7,360 nucleotides of DNA from Bacteroidia bacterium (GCA_025356795.1 JANXRR010000482.1:1-7360); one strand, 5' to 3'. Numbered from the stretch's first letter, positions 1 through 7,042 are shown. Translations and numbers: made by a program. The notes: generated by a model not told the origin, from the sequence alone.

Positions 1-59
1 AAAAGGGACACAAAAGTAGGCTTAGGAATCTAAAAATGCAAGTCTGACTTTTTAAATAA

Positions 60-84
60 GTATTAATTATGAAGATTTTAATAC
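60..84 (-). terminator. Weak AT-rich inverted repeat after rluA, possible terminator
   Basis: A 7-base inverted repeat (GTATTAA at 60-66, TTAATAC at 78-84) with an 11-base loop lies six bases beyond the rluA stop codon. The stem is almost all A/T and the T-run is short, so termination is only a possibility. Nothing else recognisable lies between positions 1 and 89. Confidence 0.2.
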
Positions 85-89
85 CTTAT

Positions 90-806
90 TCATCTTAAAT
101 TCTCTCCTAACTGACGAACTAACGCCTTGAAATCCTTAGGATAAGGTGCCTCCACCTTTATCGTTTGTCGATTTAAAAGAAAAAATTCAAGAGAAAATGC
201 ATGCAATGCCATTCTCCTTATTAATGGTTGTTCATCGGTCTCCTTTTTTAAGTGAAAGGCCCGTTTAACAGAAGAAACATAAAATAACTTGCCTCCATAC
301 ATCTCATCTCCTGTAATAGGTGCTTTTAGACGAGAAAGATGAATCCGGATTTGGTGCATTCTTCCAGTAACAGGGCTGCATTGAATCAAAGAATTGAATT
401 TATAACATTGTAAGGTTGTAAAATAGGTTTGCGCCTCTTTGCCAAGCTTAGAAATCTTCACGGTGCCATCATTTTGCTTTAAAATTGGCGCATCTACCAA
501 TACATCATCAAATTGATGGATTCCATCAACTACCGCATGATAATGCTTTTTTACCTCTCGATTTTCAAATTGCATACTAAGATGCCTATACGCTTCTGGA
601 TTTTTAGCAATTGCCAAAACCCCTGACGTATCCTTATCTAACCGGTGGCACACCTGAGCATCAAATGTGTAGTCTTTAGCTAACAGCAATATGTTTTGTG
701 GATCATTGCGATCCTCCAAGGTAGAAATGAAGGAAGGTTTATTGATAAGAACGTAGTCGTTATCTTCAAAAATGATACTATCCTTAAAGTTTACCTTGGG
801 CTGCAT
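90..806 (-). CDS. RluA-family RNA pseudouridine synthase
   Basis: This 238-residue cytoplasmic enzyme should isomerise uridine to pseudouridine in rRNA or tRNA. The signature HRLDKDTSG lies at residues 54-62, with Asp57 the expected catalytic aspartate. The second conserved block, TGRMHQIRIHL, follows at about 147-157. An early INKPSF segment (21-26) matches the NKP motif that opens the catalytic fold in this family. There is no N-terminal S4 RNA-binding domain, so it is the short form of the family. The substrate position (RluA-, RluC- or RluD-like, or a tRNA site) cannot be told from sequence. The ATG at 804-806 places the first motifs at the usual distance from the N-terminus. Its upstream side holds a 3' fragment of the histidine kinase gene on the same strand, 56 bases away. 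This suggests rluA was once directly downstream of that kinase. Confidence 0.93.
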   Translation of the reverse strand: MQPKVNFKDSIIFEDNDYVLINKPSFISTLEDRNDPQNILLLAKDYTFDAQVCHRLDKDTSGVLAIAKNPEAYRHLSMQFENREVKKHYHAVVDGIHQFDDVLVDAPILKQNDGTVKISKLGKEAQTYFTTLQCYKFNSLIQCSPVTGRMHQIRIHLSRLKAPITGDEMYGGKLFYVSSVKRAFHLKKETDEQPLIRRMALHAFSLEFFLLNRQTIKVEAPYPKDFKALVRQLGENLR

Positions 807-861
807 GAAATTGAAAAAATGGGCTGCAAGTTGGGTTTTAATTTCGTAGCTACAAAATATG

Positions 862-975
862 GCTACTCTTCCGGCTCTTCATCTGCTTTTAAACGGGGCA
901 ATCTAAAACTAAATACTGACCCTACTCCTACTTCACTTTCCACTTCGGCCTTTGTGCCGTGGCCTTCTAGTATAT
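862..975 (-). pseudogene. Duplicated 3' end of the histidine kinase gene
   Basis: This stretch is a second copy of the end of the kinase gene (3178-3291), in the same orientation and offset by exactly 2316 bases. From 862 to 969 there is one difference (944 versus 3260), which is silent (GAA/GAG, Glu). Two further differences sit at 970 and 971, followed by a four-base match that may be chance. The true breakpoint is therefore probably 969/970. On the minus strand it encodes residues 317-350 of the kinase and its TAG stop, with no start codon and no catalytic part, so it is a non-functional fragment. Similarity ends one base beyond the stop codon on one side and joins the truncated C10 peptidase gene on the other. 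Confidence 0.92.
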
Positions 976-1967
976 CGTAAATTACAAAAGTGGTGGTTTT
1001 ATCATTGTCTCGTCTGATTTAAGAACTATGCCTATTTTAGCCTACTCATCAGAAGGTAAGTTTAATGGTGATCAAAAGGCTACTATCAATAGTGGATTAA
1101 AGTATTGGTTATCATCGACAACTGAGAGAATTAACTCCTTAAAAAAGGAGAAGTTTAGTCCAGATAGTATTGCTTCTAAAGAGTGGAGAAAATATGCAAC
1201 AGATAATTATAAACTTTTAGGTGGAAGGATAGAAACAAATTCAAATTGCATGGAATGGTATACTATTGGTCAATACAAGTGTGTATATTCATCTTATACA
1301 CGCGGACCTTTATTTTCAACAACCAAAGCAACTTGGGGACAAGGTGGGTATTCAAGTTACAATTCGCCCTCAAGTAGTTGCGATTGTGGTAAAGATCCTG
1401 CAGGATGCGGACCTGTTGCAATGGCTCAAGTATTAAGGCACTATGAGGCCAAATACATCATTTGGATACTCTTCAATGCCTCGTTTTTCAAATAACTCCT
1501 GTCAGGCTTCGACTTATGGTCAATTAGAATTAGCGAGGCTTATGAGAGCGTGTGGGAATGCAGCAAATTCTACTTATCATTTCTTCGGTTGCAACACTAT
1601 GACTATACCATGGGGTGTACCTAGTGCCCTTCAATCATTAGGATTATCGAATGGAGGCAATGATACTAGTTTCAATCCTAGTACTATTGAAAATGAAGTT
1701 TACCAAAATTACCCCATCATATTTTATGCTTATGATACCATAGTAAATTGGCATATTTGGGTTTGCGATGGATTTGATCAACACAATTATAGCCAATACA
1801 ATTGTGATACCCAGCAATGTGATATTTGGAGTTACGAATATTTCTATATGAACTGGGGATGGAATGGAAGCAGCAATGGTTGGTATGCCGCTAACAATTT
1901 TGTGCCTAATAATTCCCCAGGAATAAATTATAATAGTGGATTATCTATGATTTCAGGTATACGCTAA
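971..1967 (+). pseudogene. C10 (streptopain-type) cysteine peptidase, 5'-truncated and frameshifted
   Basis: Secreted C10 peptidases carry a signal peptide, an inhibitory propeptide and a papain-fold catalytic domain. Here the frame from 971 reads YIVNYKSGGFIIVSSDLR and runs into PILAYS, which resembles the end of a C10 propeptide. The first ATG (1028) is therefore an internal Met, not the real start. The signal peptide and most of the propeptide are missing, cut at the kinase-fragment junction, with an in-frame TAG at 968-970. The catalytic Cys lies in AGCGPVAMAQ (codon 1406-1408). Just after it the frame moves +1 at 1445-1450. Removing one G from GAGG gives HYEPNTSFGYSSMP and rejoins the second half. 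There the catalytic His is in NWHIWVCDGF (codon 1752-1754), followed by YMNWGWNG, and the C-terminus appears complete. No type IX secretion C-terminal domain is seen. Both lesions argue for a dead gene. A sequencing error could explain the frameshift but not the truncation. Confidence 0.88.
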
Positions 1968-2025
1968 TAAAATTCAGATATATTGATACAAGAGTTAAAG
2001 GATTCATCTTAAACTATCAAAAAAT

Positions 2026-3009
2026 ATGAAAAACTCACTTTTACTACTCACTGCTATTATCTTTACCACTTGTCGCGAACGCGATGTTCCTGGCACGTTT
2101 CCCGATGTTCCGGTAAATTTTACTATTGTAAATTCTGCTTATGATGATTATAATTCGGCCAGCCCAAGCACAGGGGAAACCTCTCCTCTGTGTTTTTCGT
2201 CCAATCGATACAGCAGTGTTGCAAACTTTGATATTGTTTATTATCTATTGGATATATCGGAAAATAGAAGTTCTGGTAATATTAGCTTTTACGAGGTGGT
2301 TAGAGGGAGTGGATTTTATAGTGAAAATGAAAGTATAAACGATGCTCTCCCCAAGCTAAATACATCCTCCGATGAGCTCGGGCCCTATCTTATACCCAAG
2401 GGATATAAAGCAAACGGTGCCTATCAAAGTTATATCTTCTTATACTCCAGCAATAAAGGCGGTAATCAAGACATTCGCTTTCTTCACAATTTGAGTACCC
2501 TAAAATACACCGAGTCCAAACCTATAGCCTTTCTCAACTCCACAAAAGACGATGCCTATCCATGTTTACTAGCAGATAGCAGTGCGGTATATTTCTGTTC
2601 TAATAGAAATGGAAATTTTAAAATTTATAAAGCGGCTTTATCTAAAGAAAATAGTGTGCTACAGAATTTTGAAGATACATCTCCAAAAGATATACTTGAA
2701 GTATCTAAACTGTCTTCCACAAATGATGATAAATGCCCTTTTATATTGGGAAACAGGCTTGTTTTTACTTCCAATAGGCCTGGAGGCTTCGGTGGTTTCG
2801 ACTTATATTATTCCATTTACAGTTCGGGCGAATGGTCTGCGCCAGTCAATTTTGGAGATAAAATCAATACCCCTTATGATGAATACCGGCCAATAGTAAA
2901 ACAAGTGGAGGGAAGCTTCACCAACAATATGATGATTTTCTCCTCTAACAGACCAGGTGGCAAAGGTGGATTTGATTTGTATTATGTTGGAGTGCCCAAA
3001 ACAAACTAG
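2026..3009 (+). CDS. PD40/WD40-like beta-propeller protein, probable exported lipoprotein
   Basis: This 327-residue protein begins with a short hydrophobic export signal ending in Cys16 (IIFTTC). This is a weak lipobox, because Thr at -1 is unusual, so lipidation is likely but not certain. The rest consists of five PD40-type units. Each begins with an N-x-DD/DE-x-x-P element (about 36-47, 111-122, 170-181, 229-240, 280-291) and leads into an SSN/SNR strand motif (about 55-72, 137-151, 188-201, 245-262, 303-321). The last two units are the most canonical (SNRPGGFGGFDLYY and SNRPGGKGGFDLYY). Such repeats form propellers in TolB and in OmpA-family envelope proteins of Bacteroidota. No OmpA-like peptidoglycan-binding domain follows, so this is a bare propeller. 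It lies 58 bases after the C10 remnant on the same strand and may have been co-transcribed with it. No enzymatic function is apparent, and a binding or scaffold role at the cell surface is inferred. Confidence 0.82.
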   Translation: MKNSLLLLTAIIFTTCRERDVPGTFPDVPVNFTIVNSAYDDYNSASPSTGETSPLCFSSNRYSSVANFDIVYYLLDISENRSSGNISFYEVVRGSGFYSENESINDALPKLNTSSDELGPYLIPKGYKANGAYQSYIFLYSSNKGGNQDIRFLHNLSTLKYTESKPIAFLNSTKDDAYPCLLADSSAVYFCSNRNGNFKIYKAALSKENSVLQNFEDTSPKDILEVSKLSSTNDDKCPFILGNRLVFTSNRPGGFGGFDLYYSIYSSGEWSAPVNFGDKINTPYDEYRPIVKQVEGSFTNNMMIFSSNRPGGKGGFDLYYVGVPKTN

Positions 3010-3084
3010 CTCAAATCAATGCTGTTTAGTCTAACGATAACGCTAAAAAGATTTATTCCAAATATGCCCTAATTTGAGGGTGGG

Positions 3085-3165
3085 CTAAAAATTCAATTTC
3101 CGCTTATCATTTCCCCTCTGGGGAAACAGGAATGAGATGATAATAGGAAACAATTGAATTTTTAG
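3085..3165. terminator. Nested inverted repeat between convergent genes, likely bidirectional terminator
   Basis: A perfect 14-base inverted repeat (3085-3098 with 3152-3165) encloses two further pairings: TTATCAT/ATGATAA (3104-3110 with 3137-3143) and TTTCCCC/GGGGAAA around a TCT loop (3110-3116 with 3120-3126; base 3110 can join only one of these stems). The outer arms end in A- and T-rich tracts, and the similarity continues imperfectly outward to about 3079 and 3173. It lies between the ends of the converging PD40 gene and histidine kinase, where a shared terminator is expected. It is longer and more elaborate than a simple intrinsic terminator, so a small mobile inverted-repeat element is an alternative. 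Confidence 0.6.
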
Positions 3166-3177
3166 AACCTACCTTAA

Positions 3178-3291
3178 GCTACTCTTCCGGCTCTTCATCT
3201 GCTTTTAAACGGGGCAATCTAAAACTAAATACTGACCCTACTCCTACTTCACTTTCCACCTCGGCCTTTGTGCCGTGGCCTTCTAAGATAT
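3178..3291. repeat. Direct repeat partner of 862-975, inside the intact kinase gene
   Basis: This is the in-place copy of the repeated segment. It covers the last codons and stop of the histidine kinase gene plus one base beyond the stop. Bases 3178-3285 match 862-969 with a single mismatch. Together the two copies bracket the C10 and PD40 genes. Confidence 0.92.
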
Positions 3292-4231
3292 GTTTTACGA
3301 TGGCAAGGCCTAAACCAGTGCCTCCCTTTTCCCTACTTCTACTTTTCTCGACACGATAAAAACGCTCAAAAATCCTATTTAAATGCGAAAGAGGAATACC
3401 TTCGCCAGTGTCTTTAACTATGGTGACAATAGCCTTTTTACTGGTTTCAAAGAGAATGGTAACTTCTCCCCCATCAGCCGTATAATTAAGTGCATTTGAT
3501 ACAAGATTGGTCATGACTTGATTTATTCGCTGCCAGTCTGCCTGAACAAACATTTTGTGCGGATGCCCTTCTAAATGAAGTTTAATATGTTTTTTAGTTG
3601 CCTTTTCTTCAAATTGATCTACTACTTCGTGGCAAAGTTTGAACATATCTATTTGTTCAAAATGCATTTTTATGTCCCCCGTTTCAATCTGCGAAAGCGT
3701 TAATAAATCCTGAACGAGCGCATCCAAGCCATCAAGACTTTTGGCTGCCTTTTTCAGAAACTTGGTACGCACGGTTTTATCATTTACTGCACCATCTAGT
3801 AAGGTATGGACAAACCCTTGTGCAGCAAAAATGGGAGTTTTTAATTCGTGCGAAACATCGGCAATAAATTCTTTGCGGAAAGCTTCGAGTTTCTTTAATT
3901 CATCAATTTCGCGCTGTTTGAGAGCTGCGAAAGCGAAAATTTCTTCGTTGATTTTTTCTAATGGATTAAGCGCGCCTGATTTCTCTTTGCGAATGCTCGA
4001 AAGTTCCTTTTTTCGAAGCTTACCCATCAATTTGTAAATTTTGTTTATCTCTCTGAAAATAAGAAACTCCAAAACCACGAAAATCAACAGGTAGGAAGCG
4101 GAAAAGCTAATAATAAAGGCAACTATTAGAGCCTGACGGCCAACGCCATCCACTAACGATAGAAAAAGTGCCGTAACAATAGCTATGCAGCCTGCCAAAA
4201 GCAGGGCCATTGTTCGCGCACTATAAACCAT
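3179..4231 (-). CDS. Membrane sensor histidine kinase, PhoR-type, lacking a periplasmic sensor domain
   Basis: This 350-residue inner-membrane kinase should autophosphorylate and pass phosphate to the adjacent regulator. Two hydrophobic segments (about 8-27 and 33-59) are separated by only a few residues, so there is no extracytoplasmic sensor domain. A charged linker, possibly a degenerate HAMP or coiled coil, spans about 60-120. The dimerisation/phosphoacceptor box FIADVSHELKTPI has His128 as the phosphorylation site. The ATPase domain shows the N-box (NLVSNALNYT, Asn246), G1 box (DTGEGIP, 274-280), F box (FERFYRV) and G2 box (GGTGLGLAIVKHI, from 303). The ATG at 4229-4231 lies two bases beyond the regulator's stop, so the two genes are almost certainly translationally coupled. 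The family resembles PhoR/ResE kinases, but no phosphate-transport gene is nearby, so the signal is unknown. The 3' end is duplicated at 862-975. Confidence 0.94.
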   Translation of the reverse strand: MVYSARTMALLLAGCIAIVTALFLSLVDGVGRQALIVAFIISFSASYLLIFVVLEFLIFREINKIYKLMGKLRKKELSSIRKEKSGALNPLEKINEEIFAFAALKQREIDELKKLEAFRKEFIADVSHELKTPIFAAQGFVHTLLDGAVNDKTVRTKFLKKAAKSLDGLDALVQDLLTLSQIETGDIKMHFEQIDMFKLCHEVVDQFEEKATKKHIKLHLEGHPHKMFVQADWQRINQVMTNLVSNALNYTADGGEVTILFETSKKAIVTIVKDTGEGIPLSHLNRIFERFYRVEKSRSREKGGTGLGLAIVKHILEGHGTKAEVESEVGVGSVFSFRLPRLKADEEPEE

Positions 4232-4233
4232 AA

Positions 4234-4923
4234 CTAGTTAAGATTAAACTTGTAACCGACTCCTTTAACAGTTGTAATGTAATCTTCACCTATTTTTTCG
4301 CGCACTTTACGAATATGCACATCTACCGTGCGAGCTAATACATAAACATCTGAACCCCAAATATTTTGCAATAAATCATCGCGGCTAAATACTTTATTGG
4401 GATTTTGAGCTAGGAAGAAAAGTAATTCAAATTCCTTTTTAGGGAGACTTATTTCACGATCATTAAGCCTAATGGTGTAGCTTGTTCTGTCGATTATCAA
4501 ACTTCCCACGGTAATTTGAGAGGTGGTTGACTTCTTTTTAGAATCTCGCCTAAACAGGGCGCTTATGCGGCTCATGAGCGCACGGGGCTTAATAGGTTTT
4601 GTTATGTAATCATCGGCACCTACATCAAAAGCAGCTACTTCTGAGTACTCTTCGGCACGCGCTGTGAGAAAAACAATAAAACTATTTTGGAGTTCTGGAA
4701 TGGCCCTTATTAAACGGCAGGTTTCAACACCATCCATTTTGGGCATCATAATATCGAGCAGCACCAAATCGGGCAAAAACTTCTTGGCTATTTCAACAGC
4801 AGTAAAGCCATCACCAGCAATTTTAACATCGTAGCCCTGTTTTTCTAAATTGTATCTGAGAAGTTCTAAGATTGGTTCCTCGTCATCAACAACAAGCACC
4901 TTTTGCGCGGGTTTATTACCCAT
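4234..4923 (-). CDS. OmpR/PhoB-family response regulator
   Basis: This 229-residue cytoplasmic transcription regulator has an N-terminal receiver domain (about 7-125) and a C-terminal winged-helix DNA-binding domain (about 135-229). In the receiver, the acidic pair Asp13-Asp14, phosphoacceptor Asp57 (LVLLDIMMPKMDG), Thr87 and Lys109 are all present, so phosphorylation control should be intact. The C-terminal domain shows the PhoB-like pattern KKEFELLFFLAQNPNKVFSR, then the recognition-helix region RTVDVHIRKVREKIG and the final hairpin TTVKGVGYKF. It is the first gene of a two-gene unit with the histidine kinase immediately downstream. The 131 bases upstream, before the aminopeptidase-like gene, are AT-rich and presumably hold its promoter. 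I could not identify clear Bacteroidota -33/-7 elements there. It resembles PhoB, but a phosphate-response role is not shown by the context. Confidence 0.95.
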   Translation of the reverse strand: MGNKPAQKVLVVDDEEPILELLRYNLEKQGYDVKIAGDGFTAVEIAKKFLPDLVLLDIMMPKMDGVETCRLIRAIPELQNSFIVFLTARAEEYSEVAAFDVGADDYITKPIKPRALMSRISALFRRDSKKKSTTSQITVGSLIIDRTSYTIRLNDREISLPKKEFELLFFLAQNPNKVFSRDDLLQNIWGSDVYVLARTVDVHIRKVREKIGEDYITTVKGVGYKFNLN

Positions 4924-5054
4924 AATTACAGTTAATTTTAATTTTAAAAGTAGAGAGAAATTAAGCTAATTAAAAACCAGTGTTACGTTCTTAACAATTC
5001 CTTAATTGATTTATGCTGCTGGGGCAGTTTAGGGCCATGTTCGCTAAAAAGATG

Positions 5055-6083
5055 TTAATTAACGGGATGTTTTAGTGACAAAAACTTAACATAGGTGCGG
5101 ATGTCTCCTTTGAAACGAGCATCAAACTCTTTTTTGAAAGTGGGCAACTTTGCATGGTAATGGCGGAAACCCATAAAATAAGAGTTATTTGGCAACCGTT
5201 TCGAGAATCGTTTGGAGGGTGTTTTTACTCTAAGTAGTGAAAGAGTATCCAATGAGTTGACAATGTTGGTAATCATTTGTTTCTTTTTCTCGCGTTTCAC
5301 TTCCGTGGAATCTTTGATAGAAAGGGTAGTGTACAAACTATCGAGCACCGTTGCTCCGCGGAGCATGTGACCGCTGTACTTTCTATAATCACGCTCACTA
5401 TTTCGGTACGATAAATACTGATTGGAACTGCTGCCATACTTTGAAGCTAAAAAATCATAAGCGGCTGTATCGGCAATAAAAGAAGCCAAGTTCTCATTAA
5501 AATCTACGCTGTCTTTTACCCAAAGTGTGGCATGCACCATTTCGTGAATGATGGTGCTGGCCAATCCACCATCGCTATCCTCTAACATACCCGTTAGAAT
5601 AGGATCGTTGAACCAACCTAAAGTAGACCATGCCCCCGGATTTCTTATGCCCACATCCCACCCTTCTTTTTCCAAATTTTCTTTTAATAATTTAGCTTCG
5701 TTCTTATCAAAAAAACCTTTGTAGGGCACAGCACCCACAATCGGAAAATGCCATAATTTTGGCTTCAGCTGAAAAGGCTCTGAGGCGGTAATTACCCACA
5801 TAATCTCCTCTCCTTTTTGATCGTATAACTTAGTGTAATTTTCTGTGTCTTCTAAGCCCAGTGAGTCGATGGCAAACCGCCTGATTTCCCCAATGATTAA
5901 CAACTTTGCTTTTAAAGAATCGGGGAAAGTGGGGTCTTCCAATACCTCTTGAATAGGCCTGGCCTGCCACACAATTTTAAACTGCCCTATACCTTGTTGA
6001 ATGCCGTAGCCTAGAAGAGACCAATTCCAAAGGATAAGAAAAATGAGAACAGTAAGGAAAAGAAGAGAAATTTTTTTGATCAT
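5055..6083 (-). CDS. Membrane-anchored putative zinc aminopeptidase (Aminopep/PF10023-like)
   Basis: This 342-residue protein has one N-terminal hydrophobic segment (about 5-24), which should act as a membrane anchor or uncleaved signal, leaving the rest outside the cytoplasm. The family pattern is recognisable: GIGQFKIVWQARPI near 31-44, an EIRRFA segment at 66-71, a WHFPIVGAVPYKGFFD block at 111-126 and AWSTLGWFNDPI at 151-162. The metal-site motif HEMVH (180-184) follows, then FNENLASFIAD (195-205). Glu197 is the likely third zinc ligand. The family is annotated as predicted aminopeptidases, and the natural substrate is not established. The gene is on the same strand as the two-component pair and 131 bases upstream of it, so shared transcription is possible but not evident. 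The ATG at 6081-6083 puts the hydrophobic segment right at the N-terminus, as expected. Confidence 0.85.
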   Translation of the reverse strand: MIKKISLLFLTVLIFLILWNWSLLGYGIQQGIGQFKIVWQARPIQEVLEDPTFPDSLKAKLLIIGEIRRFAIDSLGLEDTENYTKLYDQKGEEIMWVITASEPFQLKPKLWHFPIVGAVPYKGFFDKNEAKLLKENLEKEGWDVGIRNPGAWSTLGWFNDPILTGMLEDSDGGLASTIIHEMVHATLWVKDSVDFNENLASFIADTAAYDFLASKYGSSSNQYLSYRNSERDYRKYSGHMLRGATVLDSLYTTLSIKDSTEVKREKKKQMITNIVNSLDTLSLLRVKTPSKRFSKRLPNNSYFMGFRHYHAKLPTFKKEFDARFKGDIRTYVKFLSLKHPVN

Positions 6084-6386
6084 AGCTCCATTTCAAACAG
6101 TAAACGCTGTGCTTTATTTGGTCGTGCAATTTTACAGTTAATTTTTTTAATACTTAACTATGCCGCTCCTGCGGATACACAAGCTTAAATGCGGTGAACA
6201 GGGGTTGATCAAAATAATTCTGTGAGGCTCAAAATACTAGCTTTGGCGTATGACCAATTATTTTAGGTGCAATCTAAAAATTGTGGTAATAATCAGCTGC
6301 GTAGAGCAATAATAGTAGAATTATAAAATCCTTTGTTATCTTGGTTTTGGTTTTACAACCGAAACAAATACTTAAAAAATACCTCT
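6084..6386. other. Divergent intergenic region
   Basis: This 303-base region separates the divergent aminopeptidase-like and DUF1080 genes and should contain both promoters. It is AT-rich. It contains a small hairpin, CCGC-TCCT-GCGG (6163-6174), and a run of seven T at 6142-6148. Partial matches to the Bacteroidota -7 consensus (TAnnTTTG) occur on the minus strand near 6096-6104 and on the plus strand near 6337-6344. Neither has a well-spaced -33 partner, so no promoter is called. No tRNA, riboswitch or convincing small ORF was seen. Confidence 0.5.
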
Positions 6387-7031
6387 ATGAGAAAAATAAT
6401 CTGCCTTTATGCTGCCAGCCTGTGTTTGCTATTGCTGGTGAGTTTTAAACAACCTCAAAAAGATACAGGTTGGATTTCTTTATTTGATGGAAAGAGTTTG
6501 CACAACTGGACGGTTGGAGAAAATGCTAATACTTTTTCGGTAGACAGTGGTATGATCAAAGTAAATGGCAACGTTGCGCACCTGTTTTATGTAGGTGAAA
6601 TAATGAACCACAATTTTAAAAACTTTGAATTCAAGGCAGATGTGATGACCAACCCCGGCAGCAACTCAGGCATTTATTTTCACACCGATTACCAGAAAAG
6701 TAGTTGGCCGAAAAAGGGATATGAAGTACAGGTAAATAACTCTCATACCGACTGGCGAAGAACAGGCAGCTTGTATGGTATTAGCGATGTGAAAGATGTA
6801 TACGTGAAGGATTTTGAATGGTACACCGAATACATAAAAGTAGAGGGCAAACACGTGATCATAAAAGTAAACGACAAGACGGTAGTAGATTACACCGAAC
6901 CGGAAAATATAAAGCGCAACGCAGGTGACGAAGCGCGCATCATCTCCAGCGGCACGTTTGCTTTACAAGGCCACGATCCTAAAAGTTTGGTACATTTTAA
7001 AAATATTTTTGTAAGGCCGTTGGCAGAATGA
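6387..7031 (+). CDS. Secreted DUF1080 (3-keto-disaccharide hydrolase family) protein
   Basis: This exported protein has 214 residues when started at the ATG at 6387. The frame is open from an ATG at 6333, but starting at 6387 gives a clean signal peptide (MRKIICLYAASLCLLLLVSF), whereas the longer start would add 18 residues before it. The mature part is one DUF1080/PF06439 domain with a concanavalin-like jelly-roll fold. It opens with GWISLFDGKSLHNW and continues with FKADVMTNPGSNSGIYFHT, KGYEVQVNN, RRTGSLYGI and HVIIKVNDKTVVDYTEP, all typical of the family. Members have been described as 3-keto-glycoside hydrolases or are found in sugar-degrading loci of Bacteroidota and Planctomycetota. The specific substrate here is unknown. 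A second plus-strand gene follows 89 bases downstream and may belong to the same unit. Confidence 0.9.
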   Translation: MRKIICLYAASLCLLLLVSFKQPQKDTGWISLFDGKSLHNWTVGENANTFSVDSGMIKVNGNVAHLFYVGEIMNHNFKNFEFKADVMTNPGSNSGIYFHTDYQKSSWPKKGYEVQVNNSHTDWRRTGSLYGISDVKDVYVKDFEWYTEYIKVEGKHVIIKVNDKTVVDYTEPENIKRNAGDEARIISSGTFALQGHDPKSLVHFKNIFVRPLAE

Positions 7032-7042
7032 GAGATTGACCC

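Noticed and set aside
696..980. Plus-strand open frame of 94 codons starting inside rluA
   Set aside because: It runs antisense through the start of rluA and the kinase fragment, has no recognisable protein features, and is explained by the minus-strand coding sequence.
1443..1495. Programmed +1 frameshift joining the two C10 halves
   Set aside because: There is no slippery codon plus stop arrangement of the prfB type at the shift. The gene has also lost its 5' end, so a mutational frameshift is simpler.
2141..2896. Alternative plus-strand frames within the PD40 gene (2141-2338, 2582-2896)
   Set aside because: Both lie in another frame inside a gene whose repeats are continuous and well conserved.
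862..3291. Integrative element with attachment sites formed by the repeated kinase end
   Set aside because: No integrase, excisionase or mobilisation gene lies between the repeats, and the repeat is fused to a truncated gene, which points to a rearrangement instead of site-specific integration.
4983..5007. TTA-rich direct repeats upstream of the regulator resembling a Pho box
   Set aside because: TTAACA and TTAATT are 11 bases apart, but such matches are common in AT-rich DNA and no phosphate-uptake gene is nearby.
5016..5027. CTGC-TGGG-GCAG hairpin after the aminopeptidase-like gene as a terminator
   Set aside because: The stem is only four base pairs and no T-run follows on the minus strand.
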